A model generated the notes under the pieces. It was not told the origin of the DNA. It searched no databases and saw only the letters and a program-made list of their open reading frames with translations. Of a stretch of 64,000 nucleotides of DNA, positions 49,401 through 62,100 are shown in pieces (positions within the stretch are counted from its first letter, which is position 1; each line of letters opens with the position of its first letter). A program made the position numbers and the translations under genes. The stretch is from Larimichthys crocea (taxonomy: Eukaryota > Chordata > Actinopteri > Sciaenidae): positions 4,172,022 to 4,236,021 of the forward strand of contig NC_040018.1 of assembly GCF_000972845.2 (NCBI RefSeq), read 5' to 3'.

Positions 49401-52400
49401 GGACGGAGGCAACAAGGGCCAAACCAAAGAGGCAGCCAAAAAGGTCAGCGAAGTCCTGATGGAAGAGATTCATTTTTATGTGATAGTTGAATTAACAGAA
49501 CTTCCAGAAGAGATACACTATAAAACATGTCCTTAAAAGTTTTGAAAAGCTCTTCACGTGAGCGTAACCCAGCACTTTATTTTACCTCTCAAACAAATGA
49601 TTTCATCAGGAATTCAGCCGTAAAAATCACACCATTTTTTTGTTTTGTTTCACCAAATGGTAACTTTGGAAGTTTCAGCTTGTGTTTGTGAAGGTTGGGC
49701 TCTAATGTCACCTGTTTTCTTTGTGCAGCAGCCTGGCAGTCATAGCAGGATTAGTGTAACTGGCAGCCCGACCGAAACTGAGCCGCTGCATGTCAATCTG
49801 GAGGGAAATGTAAGCTTCCGTTAAACAGTAACACAACTCTGTAATTACAGTTTTCACAGATGCAGCGAGAATATCAGCCTAAACTCTTGTAAAGCGTTCA
49901 GCATGTTAACATCTCATTCCTGTTAATGACAGATGTATCTGGAGGCTAGAACTTATATTATCATTGAGATATCCTTGGAGAAACCTCTAGTGCCCAAAAC
50001 ATCTCCAGAAGAGCTGGCCAGAAGGTAAAGTGTTATATGAATCCTCTACTGTAAGTGTGTTGTGGTCGCTGAGTTTGACTAGGTTTGCTCAATTGTGACT
50101 CAGAGCTATCAGAAAATGTTCCCTTCTGGAGTCAAGCGGTTATTAAAAAGGTACAAGTTGTAATAGTGACAGATTTACATCCACTTGCACTCCGTGGTAT
50201 TAAATGTAGTCGTTGTCGCTTTGGTTTCTGACACGAATGAGTGAGACTGTACTAAAATGTGTCTCTGTTTCCTGCAGGGTGAGGGAGTTGATCCCACCCA
50301 GACCTCCACTTCCAGCGGGTCCTAGCCGAGCAGAAAGAGTAAAATACAGACACATTTATATATGCAATCAGAAATATATACAGACCAGTGGAGAGTTGCT
50401 TAGTTGCTGAAGTCTCTTCATTGGTATGTACTCTTGCAGGCAGTGCTGGACTTCCACAGGCAAGTAGGCAATGTGGTGACCCATGTTTCGGAGCAGTATA
50501 AGGAGTTATTTGGAACCAGATGCAAGCCGTCGAAAGACTTCAGCCTTGAGCAAATGAAGGTTCAGCTGATGGGAACGCTCAATGTCACGCCGAGATACTT
50601 CGCCTTCAAGGAACAGATGAAGGTCAGAACAAGTGAACGCGCCCCTGGTGGATAAATAAAACTGGCAGGAACCTCGAAACTAGTTCATCAGATTTAACTT
50701 AAAAGGTGTGTGTGTGTGTTTCTGGTGTGTAGCATGCTGTGGTGAGGATTGTACGTGACACCATGCAGCGCACAGAGCCGTTCACTGACCCTCAGGAGCT
50801 AAAGGTTTTCGTCAGCAAGCTCTATGTCTACCTGGTGGACGAGATGCACAAAGCTCTCAACAAGGTAACACACGCACACACAAACATATATATATATAGT
50901 GCATATTAATGTTCATTTTTATCCTCTCCTCCTCAACAGATTTATTCAGATGACGTCGATGATGACTCTCTGGATGAGATCCAGTTGAGTTCTTCTCAGC
51001 TCAGACATTTTGCCAGAGAGGCTCAGCTTACGGGGGATTATCAGCAGGCTGTTCAGTACTACCAAGAGGTACAATAACACGCTCGCCTTTCCTAATACCT
51101 CTGCTCTTCACCCAAAAAAACCCAATAAAAGACCTTTATAAAAAACTTTTTGTCATAACTATACAGCAGCCAATTACAGACTTCCATTTATTCCCTCTTT
51201 TCAGACCTAAGAATAAAAATCTATTGAAGCATATCATTGTTATATCATAGATGACGACTCTGGCTGGTAAAATAACTATAGTGGCCACTGCATGTTGTAT
51301 ATTTTTTCCCTGCAGCTGGTGGTGAGGCACCCCAATGAGCCCTCCCACAAGTTTGAGTGGGGAAGCCTCTACATGCTGACCGGAGACTACATGAAGGCTA
51401 AAGAGTGTTTCCACGACGCCGTGTCCGTCCAGCAGGCACACCAACCCAGGTTAGAAATGTTATACTAAAAACATAAGATATATAAAGAATATTAACCTGC
51501 ACTAGAGATACAGTGATCCAGTTCAGTAACATAGCAACAAAATTAACACTCAAACTCTATTTCTTGTGTGTGAACTGGTAAGTTAAGACCTGTGTGTTCG
51601 TCTCCTCTTGTTTCTCCAGCCTGATGATGTGCGGGGTCTTGGCAGCGATGTTTGAGCATTACGAGGAGGCCAAGACCTTCCTGGAGCGAGCCACTGGCGT
51701 AGATCCGCCCAGTGTGGTTGCCTGGACGCTGCTGGGTGAGATGAAAGTCTGTATTCCGGTTCACTGCTATTTAACCTGTGAACCAGCTGCCAACACAAAA
51801 ACACACAGCCAGTGGTATGATGAAGGCTCCTGTGGGGCTACACAAGGCATGACGTGGTCTATGCGTTTTCTAATAGATGAGTTCTATGATCCATTTTTTC
51901 TTCTATTCTTATATTAAAGGCAGCAACGTGTCCCTGAGTTTAACTTCTTTTGGTAGGTGGTAAATCTGTCTTTAAAAGCTGATAGCTTTAAATTCATTAG
52001 TCTGGTGAGTTTTAGTCTTTAAATTAATGTCTCAGAGGACTTTTTAAAGCTAAAAGTGGGAAATTGAAAGAAATCTGACAATGAAAATACACATCAATCA
52101 ACATTTAGAAACTTTGGTTGAACAACATTTTTATCAGCCCTCACAAATTCTGAACCTGAATGGCCTTGAGCAGTAGTGCAGCAGAGATGCATGCTGGAAA
52201 ATGTGTAGTCTCATTTCATGTTTCTGGTTCTGCTGCCCAGGTTTGCTTCATGAGAGTCAGAATGAGTCCATCCTGGCTGAGAGGGCTTTTCTAGAGGCCG
52301 GAAGGGAGCTGAGGGCAAAGGAAGCAAAGAAGCAAATACAGGTGGAGGAGGAGAAGAAAGATGGGGAGGAGAACAGTGAGAAGGAAAAAGACCAGGAGGA

Positions 52401-53739
52401 GGAAGAGGAGATGACCACGCCTGTATGTCAGGCTGCCACTGTTAAGCAAGGTGAGAAGGCAGTGTGAGTAAAAGTATCCAGAGAAGAAGAGTGTACCATC
52501 TCTTCTTGTAATGATGTGTTCATTTCTTCCTGTCACATGAGGGCCAACCAGGCAGCAGGAATAAATGCCGTTGTTGGAGAGATAAGCAGAAATGCTAGAG
52601 GTGAAATCTGTGCCAGTGGTGTTTTAGTCCCAGTTCTCCTTTGTTCTAATGGATCTGCAACACTAATTAATATAAATCCAGAGTCGATCAGGACTGAAAA
52701 CTAAAATATAGAAAAAATGTTCACCAACCTGTACACGGTTTAGATGAACTATGTCATAAACGTATTGCCTGAAGGCCTGTAGCAGTAAATTTGGTTTCCT
52801 GGAGCATTCCGAGCTACCTGACAATGTTACCGTCACTTTCTCCTAGACCCAGAGGGTGTAGACCAGGACACAGAGGCACAAGATGAATCTCCAGCACAGA
52901 ATGTCAGTTCCAGATCAGCAACTCCGAAACTCTCCTCCAATATTTACACAGAGACGGTTCAGTTCCTGCTGCAGAACGCCGCCCTGCAGGTAAAAATGCA
53001 CTGCAATGTAAAGTGCTGTCGTAGTAACCCTCAGTTTAGTGGGGGCAAAAGTGATTTATGGAAATAATTGATCCAACATCTGGAAAATGACAGTTGGCTA
53101 TGGAAAAGATATATTCTGAAAATCTATTAGCAGAAAGTCAAAACACATTGTGACCAAAATAAAGATGAATCTGTTTGGTGAGTGAATGGTTTGTTTCTTA
53201 TCCATGTTGTGGATGTCAAAGCTTGTCCCTGTTTTCCTGTTGTCAGATGGCAGAGCATGCTCTGTCTCAGGAGCTGCTGTGGTCAAACGGTGGTCGCAGT
53301 GTCTCCTATTTGCTTCACCTGGCCCAGTTGCAGATTCTCAGAGCTGACTATTGCAGTGCTGAAGCCAGCCTCAAGGAGGCACTGTTTCACAGCAACCAGG
53401 TACTCAGACACTGACTACTGGCTGCAACAATGGGTAAAGCCTGGGTGGAAAATGTGACATGCACGATGCAGCGCTCCTGCACTGCTCTGTTAGTCCACAG
53501 TCTGTAATTTATCACGTTTACACTGCAGCAAACTTCTAAATAATGAACTTCTTTTTGCATGCAGCATAACCTGATGACATGACTTTAAATATATTACGTA
53601 TTTACTCAAATTATGATGTAAATTAGCACTGGTATAATGGTTAATATTTCTCATTAGTAGAGTATGGATAGTGTTTGCCTACATGATACTTTTATTTACT
53701 TCACATATGTATAATGTATTATAAATATAATACTTATAT

Positions 53740-53775
<36 letters not shown>

Positions 53776-55313
53776 GCTGTATATTATTCTAACTTCACTG
53801 AGGATGCAGAACTAACATCTCTTCTGAACCCTGACTGGAGAAGTGTTGTCCACCCTGTGAACAGGATGCGGGTGCGTGGGCTCTGAATGGTCACTGTCAC
53901 TACCTGCTTGGGGCGTTCAGTGATGCCCGGGAGAGCTACGAGTGGAGCCTGAGATTCATACAGCAGCCGTCAGATACTCAACTCGTCCTGCTCCGTCTGG
54001 GATCTATCTGCCTCCAGCAGGGGAAGGTCAGATATTGAGACAAGCTTCAGTTCTGTCTTATCAGACAGTTTACTCATGTGTGGGTATCTGCTGATGAGTC
54101 AGGGGATTCTACCTGGTGCATTTCCAGGAAATTTTACCAGTCATTCTTAAAATATAGGTGGGGCTCCCACGCACCACCTAGTCATAGTAAGTCTTTCTAA
54201 AACTGCTATTTTACAGTGTGTGTAACTAAATCTCTCATTATTGTGTTTTTAACTTTCAGTTTGAGCGAGCCAAAGTTGTCTACCTGCAGGCTTGTGAGCA
54301 GTCTCCCTCCTGCCTCACCTGGCTGGGCCTGGGCACTGCCTGTTACCGGGTAAAACTCCGCCTCCACCTTCAGAACAATCATGAAAACAATGGCAACCTT
54401 AAAATATATCTAAATCCAGTTTAATTCTGGTTTTGAAAGGCTCCAAAGCTGTAGACACGTTGTTTCTTGTGACTTTATGGTGTTAGAGGAGGTTAATGTT
54501 TGGGGGTATTACCTCACCTAAACTGATGGGTTCACTGATTTCACAGTAACTGAGGTTACTCTTGGATGTACTGAATAGTTAGCCAACAAGCTGCATGTAA
54601 ACAGCACAGCTGTGAAGTCATTGAATGCCATATATGGGTGTGTTTTGTGTGTATCTGTCTTTGTAGCTGGAGGAGCTGTGTCTAGCTGAGGAAGCTTTGA
54701 CTGAAGCCAACCATTTGAACAACCAGAATGCAGAGGTGTGGGCTTACCTGTCTCTGGTCTGCCTCAGGGTGAGTGATGACGATGCTCTGAAAACAAACAC
54801 GCCGCTCTGCCTCTTTTTTACGTCTATTTTAGGGATATGACACAATGGGCTGATGTGACCCTGACTACTTTAGAGACTCGACCACTTTATTTGAGCAGGA
54901 ATGTCAAGTTTTTAACCCTCAGGTCCAGCGAAGGGCACACCTTTGTGATCCTTCAGGAATGTAGCCTCTGAACACTTTTCCACTGTCTGCAGCTGTAACC
55001 ATGTTATGAACCTTTTGTTTTCAGTCTGGCAGACAAGAGGAAGCAGAGCAGTTTTATAAATATGCAACAAGGGTGAGTTACTTTGGTGTTTTGTTACGAT
55101 ATATTCATTTGACTAGAAATGTCTCTGTCATCCAAGAGCTCTATGAAAGTCTCAGTTTTCATTTCACATAAAGAAAACTTTTTCTCTTTCCTTGTATTAC
55201 AGTACAACCTGCAGAAGGAGTCACTCCTCAAAGAGTTCAGCGAGCTGAAAAATCAGCAGCGCTTCAGTCATCTAGAATCTTGCTTTGGAACGACCCCCGA
55301 GGCCGGGGTTTAA
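42845..55313 (+). CDS. cfap70: Cilia- and flagella-associated protein 70 (CFAP70/TTC18), 26 exons, complete
   Basis: CFAP70 is an axonemal protein linked to outer dynein arm function in motile cilia and flagella. The 1,072-residue product matches vertebrate CFAP70 along its length. Landmarks are AHKPII (exon 2), [14 protein letters not shown] (exon 3), [13 protein letters not shown] (exon 9), IPPRPPLP (exon 13), [13 protein letters not shown] (exons 14-15) and a C-terminal TPR block (~640-735 and ~900-1036) with [10 protein letters not shown] Glu/Lys-rich insert (~765-795) splits the TPR block; exon 10 is Ala/Lys-rich. Exons: 42845-42901, 44233-44419, 44970-45080, 45226-45299, 47195-47377, 47612-47797, 48098-48192, 48679-48769, 48882-49019, 49294-49443, 49729-49809, 49933-50024, 50278-50338, 50440-50622, 50733-50864, 50940-51068, 51316-51449, 51620-51735, 52241-52450, 52847-52989, 53247-53399, 53865-54026, 54260-54349, 54667-54768, 55025-55072, 55203-55313. 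All phases agree and the stop is TAA. Exons 5 and 11 have tandem NAGNAG acceptors that could add or drop one Gln. Confidence 0.96.
43131..43307 (+). repeat. 178-bp direct repeat, copy B
   Basis: Second copy of 40013-40190, in the same orientation, 229 bp into cfap70 intron 1. It is also followed, ~60 bp later, by a TCTA array. Together the copies bracket the ddb1 promoter-distal flank, the cfap70 promoter and cfap70 exon 1. Confidence 0.85.
43369..43412. repeat. (TCTA)11 microsatellite
   Basis: 44-bp tetranucleotide array in cfap70 intron 1, ~60 bp after copy B of the 178-bp repeat. Confidence 0.97.
43655..43700 (-). mobile_element. Fragment of a retroposon tail, inverted
   Basis: The segment agaatcagaaatgctttaat, followed by aatctcagggggaaatta, is the reverse complement of the teleost tail in which AATTTCCCC is followed by TTAATAAAG. 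Only ~45 bp remain. Confidence 0.5.
46330..46760. mobile_element. Fold-back (long inverted arm) element in cfap70 intron 4
   Basis: A perfect 12-bp inverted pair, gtcactgaagtg (~46424) and cacttcagtgac (~46602), is extended outward on both sides by imperfect inverted arms built from TTATCTCAAGATAA-type palindromes. This is the structure of a non-autonomous DNA element. No transposase reading frame is present and target duplications were not resolved. The rest of intron 4 (45300-47194) shows nothing recognisable. Confidence 0.6.
53736..53776. repeat. (CA)n(TA)n dinucleotide repeat
   Basis: Compound dinucleotide tract in cfap70 intron 21 (53400-53864), an otherwise AT-rich intron. Confidence 0.95.
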
Positions 55314-55835
55314 ATCATATGAGTACATTTCACACACAAACATACTTTATTTTTTTTAAGCATTTATTAACATTTTGTGAAAACAAACACAGCCAGCTCA
55401 GATACACACGAAGGGTCAGATCATACCGACAGCTGGGATCATAAAAAAGTGAATGTAGCTATTTAAGACAAACTCAACAGCAACACAAATAGTCTCAAAT
55501 GTATATAAAATAACTGCAATATAATCTTTTTAAAAAATGTACAGCATTAACAAAAGAAAAGAAAAAGAAAGGACATGTGGTGACTGTTATCAACAGAATA
55601 TTAAAAAAGAAATGTAACAGTAACTTGTTGTTCTAAAACTCAGATTTTGGCACAATCATCCCTGAGCTGGAAGGAAATGTTATGTGGAATATATTATACT
55701 TTATATTTTATCGGGCTTTAATTCCTGTCAGATACATTGATAATTAACATGTTGCACTGAATGCATTTTTTATTTTAAATTTGGAAATTAGTGTTCCCAA
55801 AATGTAATTGTAATGTAAATATAATTTTCTGTACC

Positions 55836-55841
55836 AATAAA
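55836..55841 (+). terminator. cfap70: cfap70 poly(A) signal
   Basis: AATAAA lies 523 bp downstream of the cfap70 TAA and is the first good hexamer on this strand after the stop. Cleavage would be expected about 15-25 bp further on. Confidence 0.65.
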
Positions 55842-55887
55842 ATACATACATACATACTTCCCATTGCATGGATTTTCCAATGCAGGC

Positions 55888-55893
55888 TTTATT
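55888..55893 (-). terminator. tmem138: tmem138 poly(A) signal
   Basis: TTTATT on the plus strand is AATAAA on the gene strand, 83 bp past the tmem138 TGA. A second hexamer near 55346-55351, inside the cfap70 3' UTR, could give a longer form overlapping cfap70 in antisense. Confidence 0.6.
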
Positions 55894-55975
55894 GTCACAT
55901 ATTTTCTTTCCATACAGGCATTTTTTCCTATTGTGCCATTTTTATTCTAGTCCTGGCCTCTGCGGCATCATGTAG

Positions 55976-58737
55976 TCACTGTCTGACCCGAGCAAAGACT
56001 TCTCGCAGCCACGGCGAATCCTCATAGAGGCGAGGGTCACCCAGGTACTCTGAGGTCCTCTTGTACAAGTAGTAGTACAGCACAGAAGCTGTGAAAAGGA
56101 AAATATGAAATCATATTTTAAGATCCAAAAGGAAAAAAAACCTACAGAAAATACACTTATTTCCACTTTTTTCAATTTCAAGGCACTCTGAGTCAGACGG
56201 TCCCCGTCCCATAGCACAAAAATGACTAAGGGGGTTTAAAAAGTTGATAAACACTGATTAATAAGGGGTTACTTTATTACAGATGCTAAAATATTTGCCT
56301 TCAGAGCTATTTTCTCTCTTGAACTCTCCCATTTGTATTAAAAGAAACCGACCCATACCATTACTAGTCCAGTTTTCAACAAATGCTTCAAATAAGCAGT
56401 ATGCAGCACGCCAAATGAAAAACAGCTAATGGAAAATATTTGCTTCTTTAAATCATGCAACTACTGTATTAGCTTTTAATATTATGAAATTCAACTTGCA
56501 AAAACTTGTTTGAGTTTGATAATCCATCATCACCAAGCCATACAGTTCCACACTCTTTTGAAAGCATTAACACGATAATACCTTATTATTTAAAAGATAA
56601 ACGCATAAAAACATGTGATTAGTGTAAATTACATTACATACATTAATGGCCCCTTTTTGTTTGTATAATTTATCAGCCATTTCTGAATGAGTGGCTCCTG
56701 TTGGTATGAGTCTGCACAATGATTAAGGTTAGTTGAGAGATAAGAGAGATTGTGCAGTAGCTTTTCAGAGAAATGGAAATCCCCACTAGCATTTATAAAT
56801 ACATACAGTATGAGATCAGCCCAGCAGAGTTTATTCATGTCTTAATGTTGGTTCATAATGAAAGAGACTTTGTGAAGTGGTGATGCAACACTGAATCACA
56901 CCGAGTAACCGTCTGGGTGGGTCTTAAGTAGCAGACAAAACAGAAAGATAAATAAAAAATGGCTACACTCCATCCTCATACTTAATAAGGGATCACCTGC
57001 AGAGAACAACAACGAGATAATAAATCCTTTTATCCACTTATGAGCTTATACGTGTATGAAAGTCACACCCACATGGCAATGTGAGATCACTGCCTGGAGC
57101 CTGTTGGTGGAGAGGAGGGACTAACACACTCACAGTAACCTTTCTGTCGGCGACCTTCGTCAGCTCATAAAAACCAGAGTGATAATCACACTGGAAGGCC
57201 GTGTCGTTCTGAATCATTTACAGAATTAGAGATGTGCAGCTCCATGCACACATTTGTGTGATTTATTCTGGTGACATTGTGACACCATAAGAAGTGAAAA
57301 AATGGGGGGTTTATTTTGTCCTTCATATAAGAATTATGTTTCGACATTGTACTAAAAATCAGCTTTCATTCTCATTTGCATTTCTGCATTTGGAGAAAAC
57401 TTGTCTTCTTATTATATTTAACTAAGAGAAAACACAAAAGCTCTGCTGTATTCTGACTCTAACTGAACATTTCTGCAATCTTAAATATAATTTACAGTAT
57501 ATCAATAGTTACGGTAGCTTATTTACCTATTCACTTGGTGGTGGGTGAAGCTTCAATATTTTCTCTTGACCGTATCGTTTCATTACGTCTCGCACAGTTT
57601 TGTCTAATCTACTTTTGTGACGTTATGCCAATTTAAGTCGTTTGCTATTCTTTTCTCATCAACAAATGGTTTTATACCATAAAACCTATCTGACGTGACT
57701 GTGGACTTTTCTTTGGATTCAAACGAGTCACAGTGAAGAGCCAGCTTAGCCTCTTAGCAGCCTTTTTAATTGATAGTGGTCACTACAGAGTGTATTAACA
57801 CACATCATCTTACCTGTTCTTTGGAAAACAAACAACACCTGAAGGCCGTCTGTCCAAACATATCTGTTGGTATTGAGCCATCGCAGATTCTGGAAAGAAT
57901 ATACATACATATTAATTATATTAATATAATTAATATATTAAAGGGTTAGATTAAGATTTTTAAAAAAGGATCCAAAACATGACGTATTCCAATTTACTTT
58001 AGACTGATGGACAAGATTTCCTTTCCCAGTTAATGTTATTCTATCTGACAGATTTTAACCTAATTTTATGGAATTTGTAGGATTTTACCCCCTTCATGCA
58101 TTTTCATAAATCTGGCCTAAATCTATTGGAAGAGAAATGCAGTGTGCGTCTTTAGTTCATCTCATAATAAACAAAATAACATTCATCAGGACTTATCTCT
58201 GCATATTTGTGCACATACAGCACTTACCATGAGCCAGGAATGGAGTATGATACTGAAGGTCAGATAGAGAGCAGAGAGCATTAACAGAGCTCTAAACCGC
58301 TCCAGTAATATGGCGACCAAGCCGACCTGGAACACGAAGGTGTTAAACAGCATCAACAGAACGATGATCAGGTTGAACAGGATGGCAATGTCCTGGATAC
58401 TGTTGGAGAAAAGCAACCAGGAAAAGAGAAGACACAAAGGGATGGGAAGAAAAGGATTACTGTCTTTGTACAGTGCTTTTCATTTCATTCCAGTATCCCT
58501 TATGACTCAGTATAGACAACTAAAGCGCACTATTTTTAGTTCAGGATTGTTTTCCCCTCAAGTCAAAGATAATTCTTGGCAGCTGAAACAATGAAGAACT
58601 CTTACTAACATGAAAAGTACCAGCTGGACAGCCGGTTCAGCCCTCAGCAGCTCGCTGAAGGAGTTGACAAACAGGTCGAAAGAGAGTAGGCTGAGCTGAA
58701 TCAGTAACACCAGAGAGTAGTTGCTGGTTTGGAGCGT
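55976..58737 (-). CDS. tmem138: Transmembrane protein 138 (TMEM138), 4 coding exons, start codon reads ACG
   Basis: TMEM138 is a small four-pass membrane protein needed for ciliogenesis; human mutations cause Joubert-type ciliopathy. Exons on minus: 58610-58737, 58228-58399, 57814-57889, 55976-56088. They give 162 residues, the human length, with the landmarks [76 protein letters not shown] and a TGA stop. Hydrophobic segments lie at about residues 7-27, 38-62, 72-97 and 115-132. The residue aligned with the human initiator Met is encoded by ACG (58735-58737, purine at -3). The frame stays open upstream to a TAG at 58816-58818 without an ATG, and the next in-frame ATG is near residue 59. The exon 1 donor that keeps frame is gttagt; a stronger-looking gtaaga lies 4 nt further and would shift the frame. 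Identity is secure; the 5' end is not. Confidence 0.9.
56089..57813. other. tmem138 intron 3
   Basis: 1.7 kb of AT-rich sequence without recognised exon, RNA gene or clear repeat. tmem138 introns 1 (58400-58609) and 2 (57890-58227) are likewise empty. Confidence 0.6.
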
Positions 58738-59193
58738 CTCCGGCCCGAAGGCTTGGCGCCCGGGCGGATTGTGGTTCCACTGTGGATCCAAGGTTGCACT
58801 GCACTCGCACACACACTACATAGAAACATCAATCCGCACACAGTCCTGACTGCTCTGAGGTCTTAGTGTGGCGTTCAGATGGCTCCACTCCAAGTGTGAT
58901 GGATACAACATTAGAGCTCCGTTTTCTGTTGTTGAAATAGGTCCTGTTTACTTGAGAAAAACTGAACTCCTTTCCAAATGGGAACCAGAGTCCGGTTTTG
59001 GGATGAACTGCCTGGATGTCACAGATGTCAACATGTCCCAACAGTTGATTTTTACAGGTCCAACATGAACAGTTGCAGTCGCAAGGGACAGTCTATGTTG
59101 TCTTCAAAACCTCTAGCATTGTAAAGATGTTGATGATTGCAAAGGTTTTTGTGAACCTTTTTTAGCAAAACTGATGAAACATCAGCACCAGCT
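58738..59193 (-). other. tmem138: Probable tmem138 5' UTR / promoter region
   Basis: A short CpG-rich patch (58740-58800) directly precedes the coding frame. Further upstream a pyrimidine-rich acceptor-like sequence ends at 59194-59195 (ccttccacag on the gene strand). The first coding exon could therefore begin at 59193, joined to an upstream non-coding exon. In that case several short upstream ATG frames, including ATG-TAG at 58816-58821, would precede the coding frame. Which arrangement is used cannot be settled here. Confidence 0.4.
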
Positions 59194-62100
59194 CTGTGGA
59201 AGGAGAAAGGAGAGATTAGTCAATTACATGCACTTAAAGCAGAGACTTGATTTAATAAGCTAAAACCACATATTGTTATGTTTCTACCAAACGTAACCAG
59301 ACTCATTATACAGTCAGTCTAACTGTCAAACTGTTAAATCCATTTAACTCTAATGTTGATACTTCTCTAAGAGGCTAAACCTTCAACTTTTTTGACTTCA
59401 AAAAGCTTCAAATATTTGTTCACCTGCAAAAAGATTAAGAGAAAATGGATGCCCAAATAAACCTTCAACTGGTGAATCAGACTTTTGAAAGGAAGCGACC
59501 CAATGCTTCCAGTGGCAACTCATACAACAGTGACAGAAGTATGAGTAACGGTTTTGTGGAGTTAAACATGGACTGGCATGTTGATGACTACACAGGAAAT
59601 GTTATACCTGCCAAATGATTGGGCATGGCCTGCTTGATCATTTTAAGGTCAGTAGTGTCTAGTAGTTCAGATTGTTTGGGGTCTAGTATGTTCTCATTTT
59701 AAGATGTCCATTGGAGATTTCTGCCTTTCCCTTGCTGTGATTAGTTTTGAGTCCTGTGGTTGTCTTTTCTTTTTGGATGGAGAGCACCAAAAATAATATT
59801 CACCTCCATTGTACTGGCATGGATCTTGGCCTCTAGGATATCCCAAAAGCTGGACGAGTGAATCCAAAACTATCAGCTAGATGCCACAAGAGGCAAGTGA
59901 GTGTTTTTCTATAAATTAAGTCCTAACACTAAATTACACCACACTACCTCTCATCAAGTCATTTTCACTTCAATTATAGTTTACCGTATAAGTAGAAAAG
60001 CAGCTTCTCCGATGGCACAAACAAATCTTGAGGTATTCCTTCAGGCTACTTCTCACCCACTCCATCAAAACAAACTATTTCTTCACTCGCTTGTTGTAGA
60101 TTGAGAAAACAGGTCCTCCTTTCACTACTGTTACACCACTTTAGTTAAGTACTGTAAATCTTTGTGCCTTGGTTCCTCTGGCCTATTGTGAGCAAACAGG
60201 CTCCCTCGCATTGACACTAGGTGGATCCTCTTATGACCCCACGTATTAATAGCTTGGCCCGGCCATGGCAGGTGTGAGGGAGATTAGGACTACTTCCAAA
60301 CAGTGCAGCGTCGACCAGAAGACTACTTATTCTTGAAAACTGTCCCAGTGAGATACTGGGTTAGCCGCCCTACTGGCTCCTTGGCAAAAACTACTACCAC
60401 TGAATAATACACTAGACTCTTAAAGGAGAAACATTTTGTTCAAGGTTTTTCAATGTTGTTGATACATATCATCAATTTCCATCCTAAACTGTAATAAAAA
60501 ATATACTGGTTTGTCACATATTTAATTTTACTTTAACAACAATGTAGCAGTGTCATTTAAAAAAGTCTTTGTTGTCATTTATGCGCTCCACCTTGCAGTT
60601 CTTAGTCCTGCACCATTTAATCTCCTTAGGAAACTCCCTAACAGCTTGCTGCTTCACACATGATATATCCTTTGTTTTACTATCTCACAAATATTAATTA
60701 CTGCCGTCAAGCTGCTGCCAAGAGAAACAAAACAAAACAAAAGTGTGTGTACCTTTAAATGAAGGTTGATTTCAGAGGTTGTAGTAGCATCAGTCCTAAT
60801 GATGAATGCGACCTCGACAACACAGTGTGCGGTGCAGATTGACAGCTTGTGTCTGTCTCCGTAACAGGGTTAATCCCCAACACTCCTCTAATAGACAGAC
60901 ACAAGATTTTTGTCATGGCATGCTCTGGTTTGTTTGTTTACATACACCCTATAGATACTGTATGTTGCTATAGATATGTTGTAAATTGGTAGAATTTGCA
61001 ACCTATAATGCTCAATGGATTTAAAATGTAGTTCGGAAGGTGGATTTTGCTTTTGGGACCCTGTTCAAATTAGCCAAAACATTTATTTTGAACTCAATTC
61101 GTTACTAATGCATGTGCTACTCATTTTTATTCATTTAAGTTATCTTGTACTTCTCACATGATGCCTTGTAATAGCGTCTACTCCTGTAACTGAAGTGATA
61201 TAAAGTTCTATTAGCTGTCATGTACCCACCTTTGGATTATAAATAGTTGCTGTCTGAGCTTTTTCAGTCCCATTTCCATTCAAGATTACGGCAATGCTTC
61301 TAGGAAGGATACTTGGAGTTGATCCAGAAGATAAACATGTGTCATCTAGTGGTGAATATGCTTTATTACACACGCACACTATGCTGCATCTTTTACCTAT
61401 GCAGGAAATTGCATCTAACTTTTTTACAGTGTGTTTAGTTAAATCCTGACTTACAAAGATGTATTAACAACATTTGATTAAATGCAATGTTGTTTGAAGA
61501 TAGGAAGGATGTAATCAACTGAAACGGTCTCTCTTAATGGCCCATGGGTCTTAAATGACTGTCAATTAGGCTACATAATACGGGTCACCAGTTCAATGGA
61601 GCCATGCTTTACATCTTACGTAATTCTAACATCCTTACATAATGAATTTAAAACACACATGTTGCACATTATTTTCCACTGTACTGTTATTAAAGTTTGA
61701 GTTAACTGAAATAAGCTGATTTTCCTGCAGTAGCTCAAATAAACAAAATATACCTCAACAAAATCTTTACAGGATGAAGCAGAGAAATGTTTTGCAGTTT
61801 ATATTTTAAATAATCTGTCTGTCTGATAAAATCAGACTAATCTGACAGAATTACCACTTGTATGGCTTACCATTTTGTGGCTTTTATGGCTTAATTTATT
61901 AATATTTACTTACTACTTTAGTCATTTTTAAAATCTGTTTGAATTGCTTTAATAAAATTAGATTATTTGACAGCAAATCAGAGGTCTGAAACCATACAGG
62001 CAGTGAAAAAAGTACTCAAATAATGTACTTAAATTAAAGTAATGATACTACTCTATAGAAATACACAATGTAGTGGCAAACAAACAAACAAAAAAGCCAC

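Larger units (their letters stand above)
55314..55975. other. Tail-to-tail interval holding two 3' UTRs
   Basis: This interval contains the cfap70 3' UTR (plus strand) and the short tmem138 3' UTR (minus strand). It is AT-rich, and no additional coding exon was seen. Confidence 0.75.
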
